From the NCBI GenBank assembly GCA_964488865.1, contig CAZAWR010000040.1, positions 1-64,000 of the forward strand: a stretch of 64,000 nt of DNA. The letters are read 5' to 3'. Positions within the stretch are counted from its first letter, which is position 1. Every line of letters begins with the position of its first letter. The stretch is from MWCO01 sp964488865 (GTDB taxonomy: Bacteria; Myxococcota_A; Polyangia; Polyangiales; Polyangiaceae). The notes beneath the pieces were generated by a model. It was not told the origin of the DNA and ran no database searches. It saw only the letters and a list, made by a program, of their open reading frames with translations. Positions 1 to 8,823 of the stretch are shown here, one piece after another. The position numbers and the translations under genes were made by a program.

Positions 1-167
1 GTGCCCCCCTCCCCCGTGCCCCCCGATCCCCCTGTGGCACCTGTCCCTCCCACCGGTGGCTGAGGGCCACCCGTGCCCGCCGTGCCCTCGGAGTCCTCTC
101 CCTCAGCACAGCCCATGACCGATACCAATGCAAAACAAGGCAACAACAGCCAGGAATACGCGCGCAT
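1..167 (-). CDS. N-terminal part of a secreted lipoprotein, cut by the window edge
   Basis: Only about 55 codons are visible; the 3' part lies beyond position 1. The frame begins at ATG (complement of 165-167), six bases after a good GGAGG ribosome binding site. The N-terminus reads MRAYSW followed by a hydrophobic stretch and then VMGC, a plausible lipobox with Cys20. After the Cys come AEGEDSEG and a Gly/Thr-rich stretch (GGTGATGGSGG) up to the window edge. This signal peptide plus low-complexity linker layout is shared with other exported proteins here, such as the one at 62078-63907. The function is unknown because the folded domain is outside the window. It points the same way as pgeF upstream, 303 bp away. 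Confidence 0.75.
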   Translation of the reverse strand, partial: MRAYSWLLLPCFALVSVMGCAEGEDSEGTAGTGGPQPPVGGTGATGGSGGTGEGG

Positions 168-420
168 GTCCGACCTCCGACCCAAGCGTGCCGTGTCGCT
201 CGCACCTGCTGCGTGCCGCAGAAATGAGGCACGGACAAGTGCACTCCAAGCCTACCCGTCCTGGCGCCGTTGGCCAGCGCAATCGGCCGAAAAATTCGCG
301 CTCCGACGCCCCCTCTCTCGAGCCCTTAAGTACAGCGTCCTGCCAGTAGGTATCCACTCGAGCCCGCTTGGGCTTGCTTGCGGCATCACCGCGCTCTGCC
401 GGCCTCCGCACCCTCCCCAC

Positions 421-456
421 CCCCTTCTGAGGTTTCTGCGTCTTCTGTGGTTCTCC
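421..456. repeat. partial copy of the dispersed 'ttctgtgccttctgcgtcc' repeat
   Basis: This stretch (ccttctga ggtttctgcg tcttctgtgg ttctcc) closely matches the right-hand part of the composite elements at 47712-47877 and 56288-56456. As there, it lies just beyond the 3' end of a minus-strand gene (pgeF stop at 471). The remainder of the 303-bp gap 168-470 shows no convincing gene; it holds only the 5' region of the lipoprotein at the left edge. Confidence 0.6.
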
Positions 457-470
457 GGGCTGGGTGCCCA

Positions 471-1256
471 CTAAGCGCCGCGAGGCACGATCGCCGCGAG
501 CAGGCGCCCGCTGCGCTGCCCGTCGCGACGGTACGAGAAGAAGCGGCCCGGCTCGCACATCGTGCAACCACGCACGTGGTCAACCTGCTCGTGCCCAAGC
601 CCCGCCTCGAGCAACTGGGCGTGCAGGATGCGCCGCAGGTCCACATGCGGTCGGCCCCCAGGCCCTAGGTGCAGCATGTCCGCCACAGGGCTGACGCGAG
701 AGAGGCGCGCCGCCACGTCGTGGCCCGTCTCGAAACAACACCGCTCGATGTGCGGGCCGACCGCCGCGACGAGGTCACGCTGGTGGCTCCCCATGTCTCG
801 AAGCGCACGTACCACGTGACCGACGATGTTCTGCTCGGTTCCGCGCCAGCCGGAGTGCACGGCAGCCGCGAGCCCCGAAGTGCGGTCCGCGATCAGAACG
901 GGTGCGCAGTCCGCCACGCGCACGCCACAGGCCACCGTCCCGTCGCGGGCGATGATGGCGTCTCCTTCGAGCTTCCAGGTCTCGTCGTGGTGAAACGGGG
1001 GGGCAACGACGTGACAGGTGGTGCCGTGGACTTGCTGCAAGTAGAGGATGCGGTCGGGTTCGACGCCCAAGTCATCGGCTGCGATCGCGAGGTTGCGAGC
1101 CACGAGCCCTGCCTCGTCCCCCACATGGACGGCGAAGTTGAGCGAGTCGAAGGGGGCGGGGCTGACCCCTCCTAGGCGCGTGAAGAAGGCATGACGAAAG
1201 CCGGCGGCGGACAGCAGGGGAGCGCGAAGCGCGTGGGGAGGTTGCACGGGTGGCAA
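471..1256 (-). CDS. pgeF: PgeF/YfiH family peptidoglycan-editing polyphenol oxidase (laccase-domain protein)
   Basis: This 261-residue protein has the usual length and signature of the YfiH/PgeF family (once called multicopper polyphenol oxidase or laccase domain). These are Zn-dependent cytoplasmic enzymes linked to editing of peptidoglycan precursors and to purine nucleoside phosphorolysis. Visible family motifs are FFTRLGGVS near the N-terminus, LNFAVHVGD, the metal-binding QQVHG motif around residue 78, GVRVADCAPVLI, VHSGWRG and the C-terminal FFSYRRDG. The Cys and His ligands of the active site (QVHG, ADC, AVHSGW) are all present, so it should be active. The stop lies right beside a dispersed repeat. 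The neighbouring kinase gene is divergent, with 136 bp between the starts. Confidence 0.9.
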   Translation of the reverse strand: MPPVQPPHALRAPLLSAAGFRHAFFTRLGGVSPAPFDSLNFAVHVGDEAGLVARNLAIAADDLGVEPDRILYLQQVHGTTCHVVAPPFHHDETWKLEGDAIIARDGTVACGVRVADCAPVLIADRTSGLAAAVHSGWRGTEQNIVGHVVRALRDMGSHQRDLVAAVGPHIERCCFETGHDVAARLSRVSPVADMLHLGPGGRPHVDLRRILHAQLLEAGLGHEQVDHVRGCTMCEPGRFFSYRRDGQRSGRLLAAIVPRGA

Positions 1257-1392
1257 GGGTATCCGTCACGGGTCCGGCCGCAAAGCCGTCCGGCGCGAAA
1301 AGGGCGCGGGCTACTGCGGTCCCTTGCTTTTTCTGCCCGGGTCGAGAGGACGGATCCCCCTGGTAGGCCAACCGTGGTATTCATCGGGTGCC

Positions 1393-2466
<1,074 letters not shown>

Positions 2467-2489
2467 GATCGAAATCGAAGTCATCTCGC

Positions 2490-2506
2490 CACCACAACCT
2501 GTGGTG
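2490..2506. terminator. short perfect hairpin after the kinase gene
   Basis: CACCACA ACC TGTGGTG forms a perfect 7-bp stem with a 3-nt loop, 24 bp after the kinase stop and 120 bp before the histidine kinase gene. No T-run follows, so it may be a weak terminator or only a processing structure. Confidence 0.35.
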
Positions 2507-2626
2507 CTGCGGATCACGTCTCATCCGGTGCGCTCTTGATGACGGAAGCACCTGCCAGGTAAGGCTCCGAGCTGCATCCCACGTCTCCCACGGAAGCGTC
2601 GTCCTTGCGCTATCCTCCAGGGACTC

Positions 2627-3661
2627 ATGTTCCTCTCCACCCTCCGGGCCCTCGGCGAGCCGCGGCGCGCCGTTCCCCTCGGCGTCGTGGCCGCCGCCAT
2701 GCTGAGCGCGGAGTGGTTCACCACCCGGTCGCCAACCGCGCTCGTCCTCGACCTGGCGCTGCTCTTCGCCTTCTGCCTCGTGGCCCCCGCGGGCTGGCGC
2801 TGGCTCGGCTCGCCCGACCATGCCTCCCCGGCTAGCTCCGCCCTGGCCTACACCGCCTACGTGCTGCTCGGCACCCTCGTGGTGGGCCTGCTAGGGCTTG
2901 CCCTGCCGTGGTCCCTTGCCCTTCGCTGGACCTACATCGTGGAGCCATCGTCCTTCGGCGTGGTGCTCGTGCTCTTCCTCGTGGGCGGGTGGGGCCTTGG
3001 GCGCGACATCGAGTTGGAGCAAGGGGTCCGACAGGCGCGCCTGCGCGCCGACCGGCTCGCCCTCGAGGCGCAGCACGCGCAATTGCTGGCCCTGCGCGCC
3101 CAACTCGACCCGCACTTCCTCTTCAACACCCTCAACGCCATCGCCGAGTGGTGTCGCGAGGACCCGGTCGTCGCCGAGAAGGCAACCTTGCGGCTCGCCC
3201 ACATCCTTCGCGCCATCCTCGAGGGCATCCACAAACCGTCGTGGCCGCTGAGGGAAGAGCTCACCCTGCTCACCGGCGTGTTCGAGCTGTTCCGCATCCG
3301 CGACGACGAGCGCTACCGACTGCGGGTCGAGTGCCCCGACGACCTTCCCGACCCCCTGATTCCCCCCATGCTGCTGCTGCCCTTGTTCGAGAACGCGATC
3401 ACCCACGGCCCAGGGGAAGGCCACATCGGTGAGGTGTCGTTGCGACTCGAGGCCCAAGGCGACGTCGTGCGCGTGACCCTTCGCAACCCCGGGGCCTATG
3501 CAGGACGACGCCAAGGGGGCGAAGGCATCGGGATGGTCGAGCGTCGGCTCTCCCTGGCCTACGGTGAGCGTGCGAGCCTGTCGATCGAGGCGTACGGGCA
3601 GGAGACCGTGGCGGTGGTATCGTTTCCCATGCACTCGAGCATCTCCGAGGAGCTCCCATGA
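2627..3661 (+). CDS. LytS-type sensor histidine kinase
   Basis: A 344-residue membrane histidine kinase of the His_kinase (LytS/YpdA) family. The first ~125 residues contain several hydrophobic segments (about 15-30, 42-60, 75-100 and 105-125) with no recognisable extracytoplasmic sensor. A short coiled linker (LEQGVRQARLRADRLALEAQ) follows, then the phospho-acceptor region LRAQLDPHFLFNTLNAIAEW, where the His of PHFLFNTLN is the acceptor. An HATPase-like end has the N-box FENAITHG and the GGEGIGMVERRL loop. The stop overlaps the response-regulator start by ATGA, so the two are translationally coupled. The signal it senses is unknown. Confidence 0.9.
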   Translation: MFLSTLRALGEPRRAVPLGVVAAAMLSAEWFTTRSPTALVLDLALLFAFCLVAPAGWRWLGSPDHASPASSALAYTAYVLLGTLVVGLLGLALPWSLALRWTYIVEPSSFGVVLVLFLVGGWGLGRDIELEQGVRQARLRADRLALEAQHAQLLALRAQLDPHFLFNTLNAIAEWCREDPVVAEKATLRLAHILRAILEGIHKPSWPLREELTLLTGVFELFRIRDDERYRLRVECPDDLPDPLIPPMLLLPLFENAITHGPGEGHIGEVSLRLEAQGDVVRVTLRNPGAYAGRRQGGEGIGMVERRLSLAYGERASLSIEAYGQETVAVVSFPMHSSISEELP

Positions 3662-4389
3662 GCGAGCGCGCGCTGCGGGTTCTCGTTGCGGACGACGAGC
3701 GCATGGCCCGACGCAGGCTCGTGCGCGAGCTCCAGGCCATGGCGGGAGTGGAGGTGGTGGCCGAGTGTGCGAGCGGCGGCGAGGTCCTCTCCAGGTTGGA
3801 GGAGGTGGACGTGGACGTGGCGCTGCTCGACATCCACATGCCGGGCATGTCCGGGCTCGCGGTCTCCGAGGTGGCAGCGGAGTGGGGGGTGGAAGTGATC
3901 TTCGCCACGGCGCACCCGGAGCACGCCGCAGAAGCTTTTGACAAAGGGGTCGTGGACTACGTCCTGAAACCCATCGAGACGGATCGACTGACCAAGGCCA
4001 TCGAGCGGGCGCGCCAACGGCTCGTTGCGCCGACGCGGGCTGCAACCACGAGCCCGTCGGTCGATCGCATGGCCTTCACGGTGCGGGGAGAGGTACGCCT
4101 GGTGGCTCCCCTGGACATCTCGCACGCGGTCGTGGAAGGACAGCTCGTCGCGGTCTGGGTCGGGCAGGAAAAGCTGTTGACGGAGATGTCGTTGCTGGAA
4201 CTCGAAAACCGGCTGCCGGCCGGTCCTTTCGAGCGGGTGCACCGTCGCGCGCTCGTGAACCTGGGCCGCATCGCTCGCCTGCAACCGCTATCCACAGGCG
4301 GATACACGGCCATCACGGTCGAGGGTCACGAGGTCCCCGTGTCCCGGCAATCGGCGCGGCAATTGCGAAAGCTGCTCGGGATTGGTTGA
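3658..4389 (+). CDS. LytTR-family response regulator
   Basis: A 243-residue AlgR/LytR/LytT-type regulator. The N-terminal receiver domain has the acidic pair DDE near residues 11-13, the phospho-acceptor Asp in ALLDIHMPGM near residue 58, the Thr of FATAHPEHAAEAF and the Lys of YVLKPIE. After a linker, a LytTR DNA-binding domain fills about residues 135-243, with typical FERVHRRALVNL and the end of the fold at VSRQSARQLRKLLGIG. Its ATG overlaps the last codons of the partner histidine kinase, forming a standard two-gene two-component module. LytTR regulators usually bind imperfect direct repeats; the adjacent hairpin-rich region at 4395-4678 is a possible but untested target. Confidence 0.92.
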   Translation: MSERALRVLVADDERMARRRLVRELQAMAGVEVVAECASGGEVLSRLEEVDVDVALLDIHMPGMSGLAVSEVAAEWGVEVIFATAHPEHAAEAFDKGVVDYVLKPIETDRLTKAIERARQRLVAPTRAATTSPSVDRMAFTVRGEVRLVAPLDISHAVVEGQLVAVWVGQEKLLTEMSLLELENRLPAGPFERVHRRALVNLGRIARLQPLSTGGYTAITVEGHEVPVSRQSARQLRKLLGIG

Positions 4390-4394
4390 GCGAT

Positions 4395-4482
4395 CACGAA
4401 GGGTGGTGGGGTCAGGCCGCGGGTGAGCACGAAGGGTGGTGGGGTCAGGCCGCGGGTGATCACGAAGGGTGGTGGGGTCAGG
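4395..4482. repeat. 33-bp tandem repeat, about 2.7 copies
   Basis: The 22-base core cacgaagggtggtggggt+cagg occurs identically at 4395-4416, 4428-4449 and 4461-4482, exactly 33 bp apart. The intervening ccgcgggtga spacer is conserved between copies 1 and 2. It starts 5 bp after the LytTR regulator stop. Three copies with identical spacers are not a CRISPR. The function is unknown. Confidence 0.85.
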
Positions 4483-4483
4483 A

Positions 4484-4678
4484 CACGGCGTTGCCGTGCG
4501 GGAGCTAGGCGCGACGATGTCGCGCCGCCACGGAAGCGGAGTGGTACCGGAGGGGCGTGGCAAGCACGTGATTGGGTCAAGGTATGGCGTAACAAATCCG
4601 CACCCGTAGCGACTCGGCAACGCCGAGTCCAGTTCGGCACGGCAAGCCGTGCCCAAGGACGCAACAAATCCGCACCCG
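4484..4678. repeat. cluster of four perfect hairpins plus a 16-bp direct repeat
   Basis: Within 170 bp there are four perfect stem-loops: CACGGC-GTT-GCCGTG (4484-4498), GGCGCGAC-GAT-GTCGCGCC (4508-4526), GACTCGGC-AAC-GCCGAGTC (4611-4629) and GGCACGGC-AA-GCCGTGCC (4636-4653). The 16-mer aacaaatccgcacccg occurs at 4591-4606 and again at 4663-4678, flanking the last two hairpins. No convincing gene lies in 4390-4833; a frame that is open through it lacks coding character until the ribosome site at 4820-4827. It may be a nested palindromic repeat element or a structured RNA. Confidence 0.8.
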
Positions 4679-4833
4679 CTGCCACGCCGTGCCCAAGGCC
4701 CAAGGGCCAAGTCGAAGAGCCGCTCCCGACCGTTTCCGACCGCTCACACTCGCCTCGCGACCGTTCACCCGGACGGTGCCCACGTTCCCTCGCCCCGCGC
4801 CCCACACTGAATCCAACCCAAGGAGGATTCATC

Positions 4834-6210
4834 ATGAGGCGCGCTCTCCGTCTGCTCGGTCTTTCGCTCGTTGCGGCCGTCACCGTCGCGTTCTTTCTCA
4901 CACCCGGGGTGCATCTGGTTCGCGACCTTCGTGACCCGGCGCTCCGCGCTCCGGGGATTCCCCAGCGAGCCTGGCACATGCACCGCGACCTCGCTCCCAA
5001 GGTGCAGCAATGGGCCGACGAGCGGGTCGTCTCGGGCACAGCCGCCACCGTTCCCCTGTACGACGTTCCCACCACGGAGTGGCCGATGTTCACCGCGGTC
5101 TTCTACCTGCTTGCCACGGAGCAAATGCAGGCGGCCTGGCTCGAAGGAACCCGCCGGGATGAGCCCGAGCCCCTCTCGTACAGCCGGGAAGCCGTCGACG
5201 CCGCAAAGCGCTTGATCCTCGACCCTGCCCACCACACGTGGGTTCGCACGCACTGGGGCGACGACTACCTGCATCGCGAGAACGTGTTCTTCCGGTCTTT
5301 GCTCATCGCGGGTCTGACCAGCCACGTGTCGCTCACCGGGGACCGGGACTCCGTTCCCATGCTTCGCGACCAGGTGGTGACGCTCGCGCGTGACCTGGAC
5401 CGGTCGGAGCGAGGGGTGCTGCACGACTATCCCGATGAGTGCTACCCAATCGACGTGGTCGTCGCGATCGGGTTCATCCGGAAGGCCGACCCGGTGCTCG
5501 GCACTGATCACAGCGCGTTCGTGGACCGCTCTCTTCGTGCATTCGAGGGAACCATGGCCGATGACCTTGGGCTGGTCCCCTATCGCATGGATCTTCGGAC
5601 CTACGAGCAGGTGCAGCCATCTCGCGGGATCGGTAACTCCTGGGTCTCGATCTTCGCGCCGGACCTGTGGCCCGACCGCGCCCAGCGCTGGTACGCGCGG
5701 TACGACGAGGCCTTCTGGCAGAACCGCGTGTGGGCGTCGGGCTTCCGCGAGTTCGCCCGGGGCAGGGGCGACGCGGACTGGCAGTTCGAGGTGGACGCGG
5801 GACCCGTGCTCGACGGCTTCGGCACCTCAGCGAGCGCCTTCGGCATCGGAGCGGCGCGTCGCAACGGCCGGTTCGACCACGCCTACGTGCTGTCGGCCCA
5901 GCTCTCGGCGGCATCCTGGACGCTGCCGGACGGCACGTCGCTCGCCCCCCGAACGCTCTCGCACGCGGCGGCGGCACCCTATCTGGGGGAGTCTGCGATC
6001 CTCTACTTCCTGACCGTGCAGCCCGCCGAAGGGATTCCGATCGTGACGGGCGGGTCGCTGCCCGGCCTCGTCTACTTCGGACTGATCGTGTACTTCGGCG
6101 TCAGCGCGGTCGCGCTGTCCTGGGTCGGGTGGCGGCTGTGGCGCCTGTTGCGCGAGCTTCGACGCGCGAGAGAAAAATGCGCCCCCGGCCTGTCCACGGT
6201 CCCACTGTAA
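4834..6210 (+). CDS. unknown membrane-anchored exported protein
   Basis: A 458-residue protein I do not recognise. The start at 4834 is chosen because aaggagg lies seven bases upstream and the N-terminus is a classic signal anchor (MRRALRLLGLSLVAAVTVAFF). The middle, about residues 30-420, is soluble and rich in Trp/Tyr/Asp, with stretches such as VPLYDVPTTEWPMFTAVFYL and LGLVPYRMDLR. Near residues 420-445 a second hydrophobic helix (LVYFGLIVYFGVSAVALSW) is followed by an Arg-rich tail. The topology predicted is therefore in-out-in, with a large periplasmic domain. The Trp-rich helical character could suit an alpha/alpha-barrel, but that is speculation. Confidence 0.75.
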   Translation: MRRALRLLGLSLVAAVTVAFFLTPGVHLVRDLRDPALRAPGIPQRAWHMHRDLAPKVQQWADERVVSGTAATVPLYDVPTTEWPMFTAVFYLLATEQMQAAWLEGTRRDEPEPLSYSREAVDAAKRLILDPAHHTWVRTHWGDDYLHRENVFFRSLLIAGLTSHVSLTGDRDSVPMLRDQVVTLARDLDRSERGVLHDYPDECYPIDVVVAIGFIRKADPVLGTDHSAFVDRSLRAFEGTMADDLGLVPYRMDLRTYEQVQPSRGIGNSWVSIFAPDLWPDRAQRWYARYDEAFWQNRVWASGFREFARGRGDADWQFEVDAGPVLDGFGTSASAFGIGAARRNGRFDHAYVLSAQLSAASWTLPDGTSLAPRTLSHAAAAPYLGESAILYFLTVQPAEGIPIVTGGSLPGLVYFGLIVYFGVSAVALSWVGWRLWRLLRELRRAREKCAPGLSTVPL

Positions 6211-6239
6211 GCTTGGGCCTCCTGCTACGTTCCGGGAGC

Positions 6240-6755
6240 ATGCACCTACCCTTCCCTCGCCAGAGCTTCGTCCTTGCGCTGACCGGTGGTCTTGCCTTCT
6301 TGGGCTTGCACTGTGGCTCGAGCGCACCTGCGCCTTCGACCCCGCCGCCCTCGGGCGCATGCACCTCGATGGGTTGCGTGGACGGTCTGCACATTGACCT
6401 TTCGCCAGACCCGTGGCCGGCCGGCGCCTATCGCTTCGTGATCGTGGCCGACGGGGAGCAGACGGTCTGCGAGGGCTCGCTTCCCTTGCGGGCTTGCGAC
6501 CAGGGGCCCAGCCTGTCCTGCAAGGGTGCGGGGGTGATGATAGGCGAGTCGGGGTGCGCCTTGCCCGCGGCACAGCACGGCTTCTCGGACATCCACCTGC
6601 AAGCGGGCCCTGCAAACGCTATCGTGACCATCGAGCGCGACGGCGCAGAGATAGTTCGCAAGACCTTCACCCCCACGTACCAAGACGCGATGCCGAACGG
6701 ACCCGATTGCCCTCCGGTCTGCCGCCAAGCCAACGACCAGATCGCGCTTCCCTAG
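6240..6755 (+). CDS. small secreted Cys-rich protein, probable lipoprotein
   Basis: A 171-residue protein of unknown function. The N-terminus has a basic start, a hydrophobic core (FVLALTGGLAFLGLHC) and a Cys that could be lipidated, although the -3 to -1 residues (GLH) are a poor lipobox. After a Pro/Ser-rich linker come roughly eight more Cys, suggesting disulfides: CTSMGC, VCEG, RACDQG, LSCKGAG, GESGCAL, and a final CPPVC. The alternating pattern (GAYRFVIVADG, NAIVTIERDGAEIVRKTF) suggests a beta-sandwich. It lies 29 bp after the previous gene and 59 bp before the VWA gene, so the three may be co-transcribed. Confidence 0.7.
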   Translation: MHLPFPRQSFVLALTGGLAFLGLHCGSSAPAPSTPPPSGACTSMGCVDGLHIDLSPDPWPAGAYRFVIVADGEQTVCEGSLPLRACDQGPSLSCKGAGVMIGESGCALPAAQHGFSDIHLQAGPANAIVTIERDGAEIVRKTFTPTYQDAMPNGPDCPPVCRQANDQIALP

Positions 6756-6814
6756 CGCTTCGCGAGGACGAGCCCAATGGCATGTCTTGGACTTCGCTGA
6801 TAGGCTCTGACAAC

Positions 6815-8194
6815 ATGAACCCGTGTCATCGTCTCCTGGTGGCGGCGGGCGTCGTGGCGGGGATGTCCTTGTCCCTCGACGCCGTCGCGCAGACCTGTGA
6901 CCCCCCTCGCATCCTGTTCGTCATCGATAGTTCCTCGTCGATGCGGGACGACATCACGGAAGGAGGGGTGACCGTCACCAAATGGCAGGCCGCACAGGAC
7001 GCAGTCCACGCTGTGCTCGCGGCCTTCGGAGACGCCGCCCAGTACGGCCTCATGACCTTCCCCGGCTCCACCGGCGGGTGCACCACCGGCTCGATCGACG
7101 TCAACGTCGGGGTCGGGACCGGTCCCGAGATCGAGACCACCTTGGCAGGCTTGAACATGCAGCTGTCCCGGTCCACCCCCGCCGGGCAATCGCTGCTGGC
7201 CGCCTCCACCTACGCGGGCATCACCGACCCTGCCTTCCCGAACTACGTCATCTTCCTATCGGATGGGTGGCAGTACTGCTCGATCCCCACGTCCTCGGCC
7301 CCGGTGTGCGTGAGCTCGGCGGATTGCTCCCTGATGGGCGTAGACCCGTGCCCGACCTGCAACTCGTGTCAAACGGTCAGCTCGGACCCAGCCTGCTCTG
7401 GCCAGCCGGCCCACGGGTGCTTCTGCGCTCGAACTTGGCCCGTCCTGGGCGTCGAGGCCCTCACCGCCGCCAACGTCACGACCTTCGTCGTCGGCTTCGG
7501 CAGTCAGGTCGACGCTCTCACGCTCAACGCGGCTGCGGCTGCTGGGGGAACCGCGCTGGCGGGTTGCGACGCGACCAGTCCTGACCCGAGCTGTTACTAC
7601 CAGGCCACGGCCCCGTCGGGGTTGAACGCTGCCCTCGAGGACATCGTGCAGCAGGTCGTCATCGACGATTGCCTGGGACCGTGCGACATCCCCGGGCACC
7701 GAACCTGCGCCGCCGCGGGGTGGTCAGCCTGCGACGCCCCGAGCACGATTTCGTGCACCTCTTCCTGCGGTACGACGGGGGTTCAGGAGTGCGTGGACGG
7801 GTCGTTGACGGAGTGTGACGCCGTCTGTCCGGATGCGGGCACCGGGGACGCGGGCGGTGGGGCGGGGGCCGGTGGCTCGGCGGGTTCCGGCGGAACGGGC
7901 GGGACGGGCGGGACGGGCGGAGAGGCTGCGGCCGGTGGTACGGGCGGAGCCGCGGCCGCGGGCGGATCGGGCGGTTCTGCGGCCACGGGCGGAACCGGCG
8001 GCGGCACGTTCGATGCTGGAACCGACGGCGGCACCGCAGCAGGTCCGGGCGCCGGGGACACGGGAGAGTCAGGGGACGATGGCGGCTGTGCCTGTCGGAC
8101 GGGACGGTCGACCGGTTCGGGCTCCCTGCTTGCCTCCCTCGCGGTCGCTTGCCTCGCGCTGCTGCGGCGCCGGCGCGTGCGCCCGTCCGAATAA
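6815..8194 (+). CDS. secreted von Willebrand A-domain protein with MYXO-CTERM-like tail
   Basis: A 459-residue exported protein. Residues 1-26 are a signal peptide ending LDAVAQT. A VWA domain follows with the MIDAS motif DSSSSM (Asp38, Ser40, Ser42), the conserved STPAG-type Thr region (SRSTPAGQSL) and SDGWQ. It is interrupted by a Cys-rich insert (CPTCNSCQTV). Further Cys pairs follow, then a long Gly/Ala/Thr-rich linker from about residue 345. The C-terminus (GGCACRTGR, hydrophobic helix, RRRR) has the Cys / transmembrane / Arg order of the MYXO-CTERM sorting signal. This predicts processing and surface display by a myxosortase-type protease. An alternative start at 6782 would add 11 residues before the signal peptide. 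Confidence 0.88.
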   Translation: MNPCHRLLVAAGVVAGMSLSLDAVAQTCDPPRILFVIDSSSSMRDDITEGGVTVTKWQAAQDAVHAVLAAFGDAAQYGLMTFPGSTGGCTTGSIDVNVGVGTGPEIETTLAGLNMQLSRSTPAGQSLLAASTYAGITDPAFPNYVIFLSDGWQYCSIPTSSAPVCVSSADCSLMGVDPCPTCNSCQTVSSDPACSGQPAHGCFCARTWPVLGVEALTAANVTTFVVGFGSQVDALTLNAAAAAGGTALAGCDATSPDPSCYYQATAPSGLNAALEDIVQQVVIDDCLGPCDIPGHRTCAAAGWSACDAPSTISCTSSCGTTGVQECVDGSLTECDAVCPDAGTGDAGGGAGAGGSAGSGGTGGTGGTGGEAAAGGTGGAAAAGGSGGSAATGGTGGGTFDAGTDGGTAAGPGAGDTGESGDDGGCACRTGRSTGSGSLLASLAVACLALLRRRRVRPSE

Positions 8195-8206
8195 TCCCTA
8201 TTCGGA
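8186..8206. terminator. hairpin overlapping the VWA stop
   Basis: TCCGAATA-ATCCC-TATTCGGA is a perfect 8-bp stem with a 5-nt loop. It covers the stop codon of the VWA gene and lies between two convergent genes, 32 bp before the end of the 8238-8777 gene. No T-run follows, but being symmetrical it could serve both strands. Confidence 0.5.
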
Positions 8207-8237
8207 TAGTCTGGCTCGGGCATGACCCCGCCCGACC

Positions 8238-8777
8238 TCAGGTGTAGTAGCGGATGTACACGAACCCGGCCACCGCCACCGCCGTGAGCAGGCCGAGCGC
8301 GAGCACCACGACGACGGCGAGGAGAATCGTCTTGGTGTTGTCCTTGGGCGGCGCCACGGGCGCGAGCTTGGGGAGCATCGCTTCCGTCTCCACGTCGACA
8401 CGCATACCCTGTTTCGCGAAGAACTCCTGCGCCTGCGTGACGAAGGTCTGGTAGCCCACCCCATCGAGGTCGAAGGGGCGGCTTCCGTAGCGCGCCTGGT
8501 GCGCGTGACGCAGGTACCCGAACGAGCGCAGGGTGGCCACGCCCTTGGCCACGTCGACGGCGCCGACGGTGAGGGTGGCGAAGGTCGGCACGTCAGGGCG
8601 CAGCGTGATGTGCTGACGAACCTGCTTGCCACCTGCGGTGCTCATTCCTTCCGGAGCGACCAGGTGAGGACGGCGGAGGCAGCCGCCTCCGATCTGGGTC
8701 CTGCCGAAGGTGGCCGCGAAGTAGGTAGCGTAGTCGAAGGCTGCCTGGGCGAACTGGGTTCTCTTGATGGTCGACAT
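8238..8777 (-). CDS. unknown tail-anchored membrane protein
   Basis: A 179-residue protein of unknown function. The body is soluble with no motif I recognise (TYFAATFGRTQIGGGCL, LRSFGYLRHAHQ, YQTFVTQAQEFF). Residues about 148-178 form a single C-terminal helix (ILLAVVVVLALGLLTAVAVA) followed by only YIRYYT, so it looks tail-anchored with the bulk in the cytoplasm. A second possible start at 8645 gives a 135-residue form and has ggaagg nearby, but too close to the ATG. It is 46 bp downstream of the membrane protein at 8824-10692, with the same direction. Confidence 0.65.
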   Translation of the reverse strand: MSTIKRTQFAQAAFDYATYFAATFGRTQIGGGCLRRPHLVAPEGMSTAGGKQVRQHITLRPDVPTFATLTVGAVDVAKGVATLRSFGYLRHAHQARYGSRPFDLDGVGYQTFVTQAQEFFAKQGMRVDVETEAMLPKLAPVAPPKDNTKTILLAVVVVLALGLLTAVAVAGFVYIRYYT

Positions 8778-8823
8778 GCGGCTCGGCGGATTGTAGCGGC
8801 AATCGCACGGATCCGGCCAAGGA

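Noticed and set aside
103..567. 154-residue minus-strand frame covering the first 570 bases
   Set aside because: It crosses the start and lipobox frame of the left-edge lipoprotein and lacks a ribosome site. The lipoprotein frame with GGAGG is better.
4395..4482. Three repeats of 22 bp at a fixed 33-bp period as a CRISPR array
   Set aside because: There are only three units, the spacers are 11 bp and nearly identical, and no cas gene is present.
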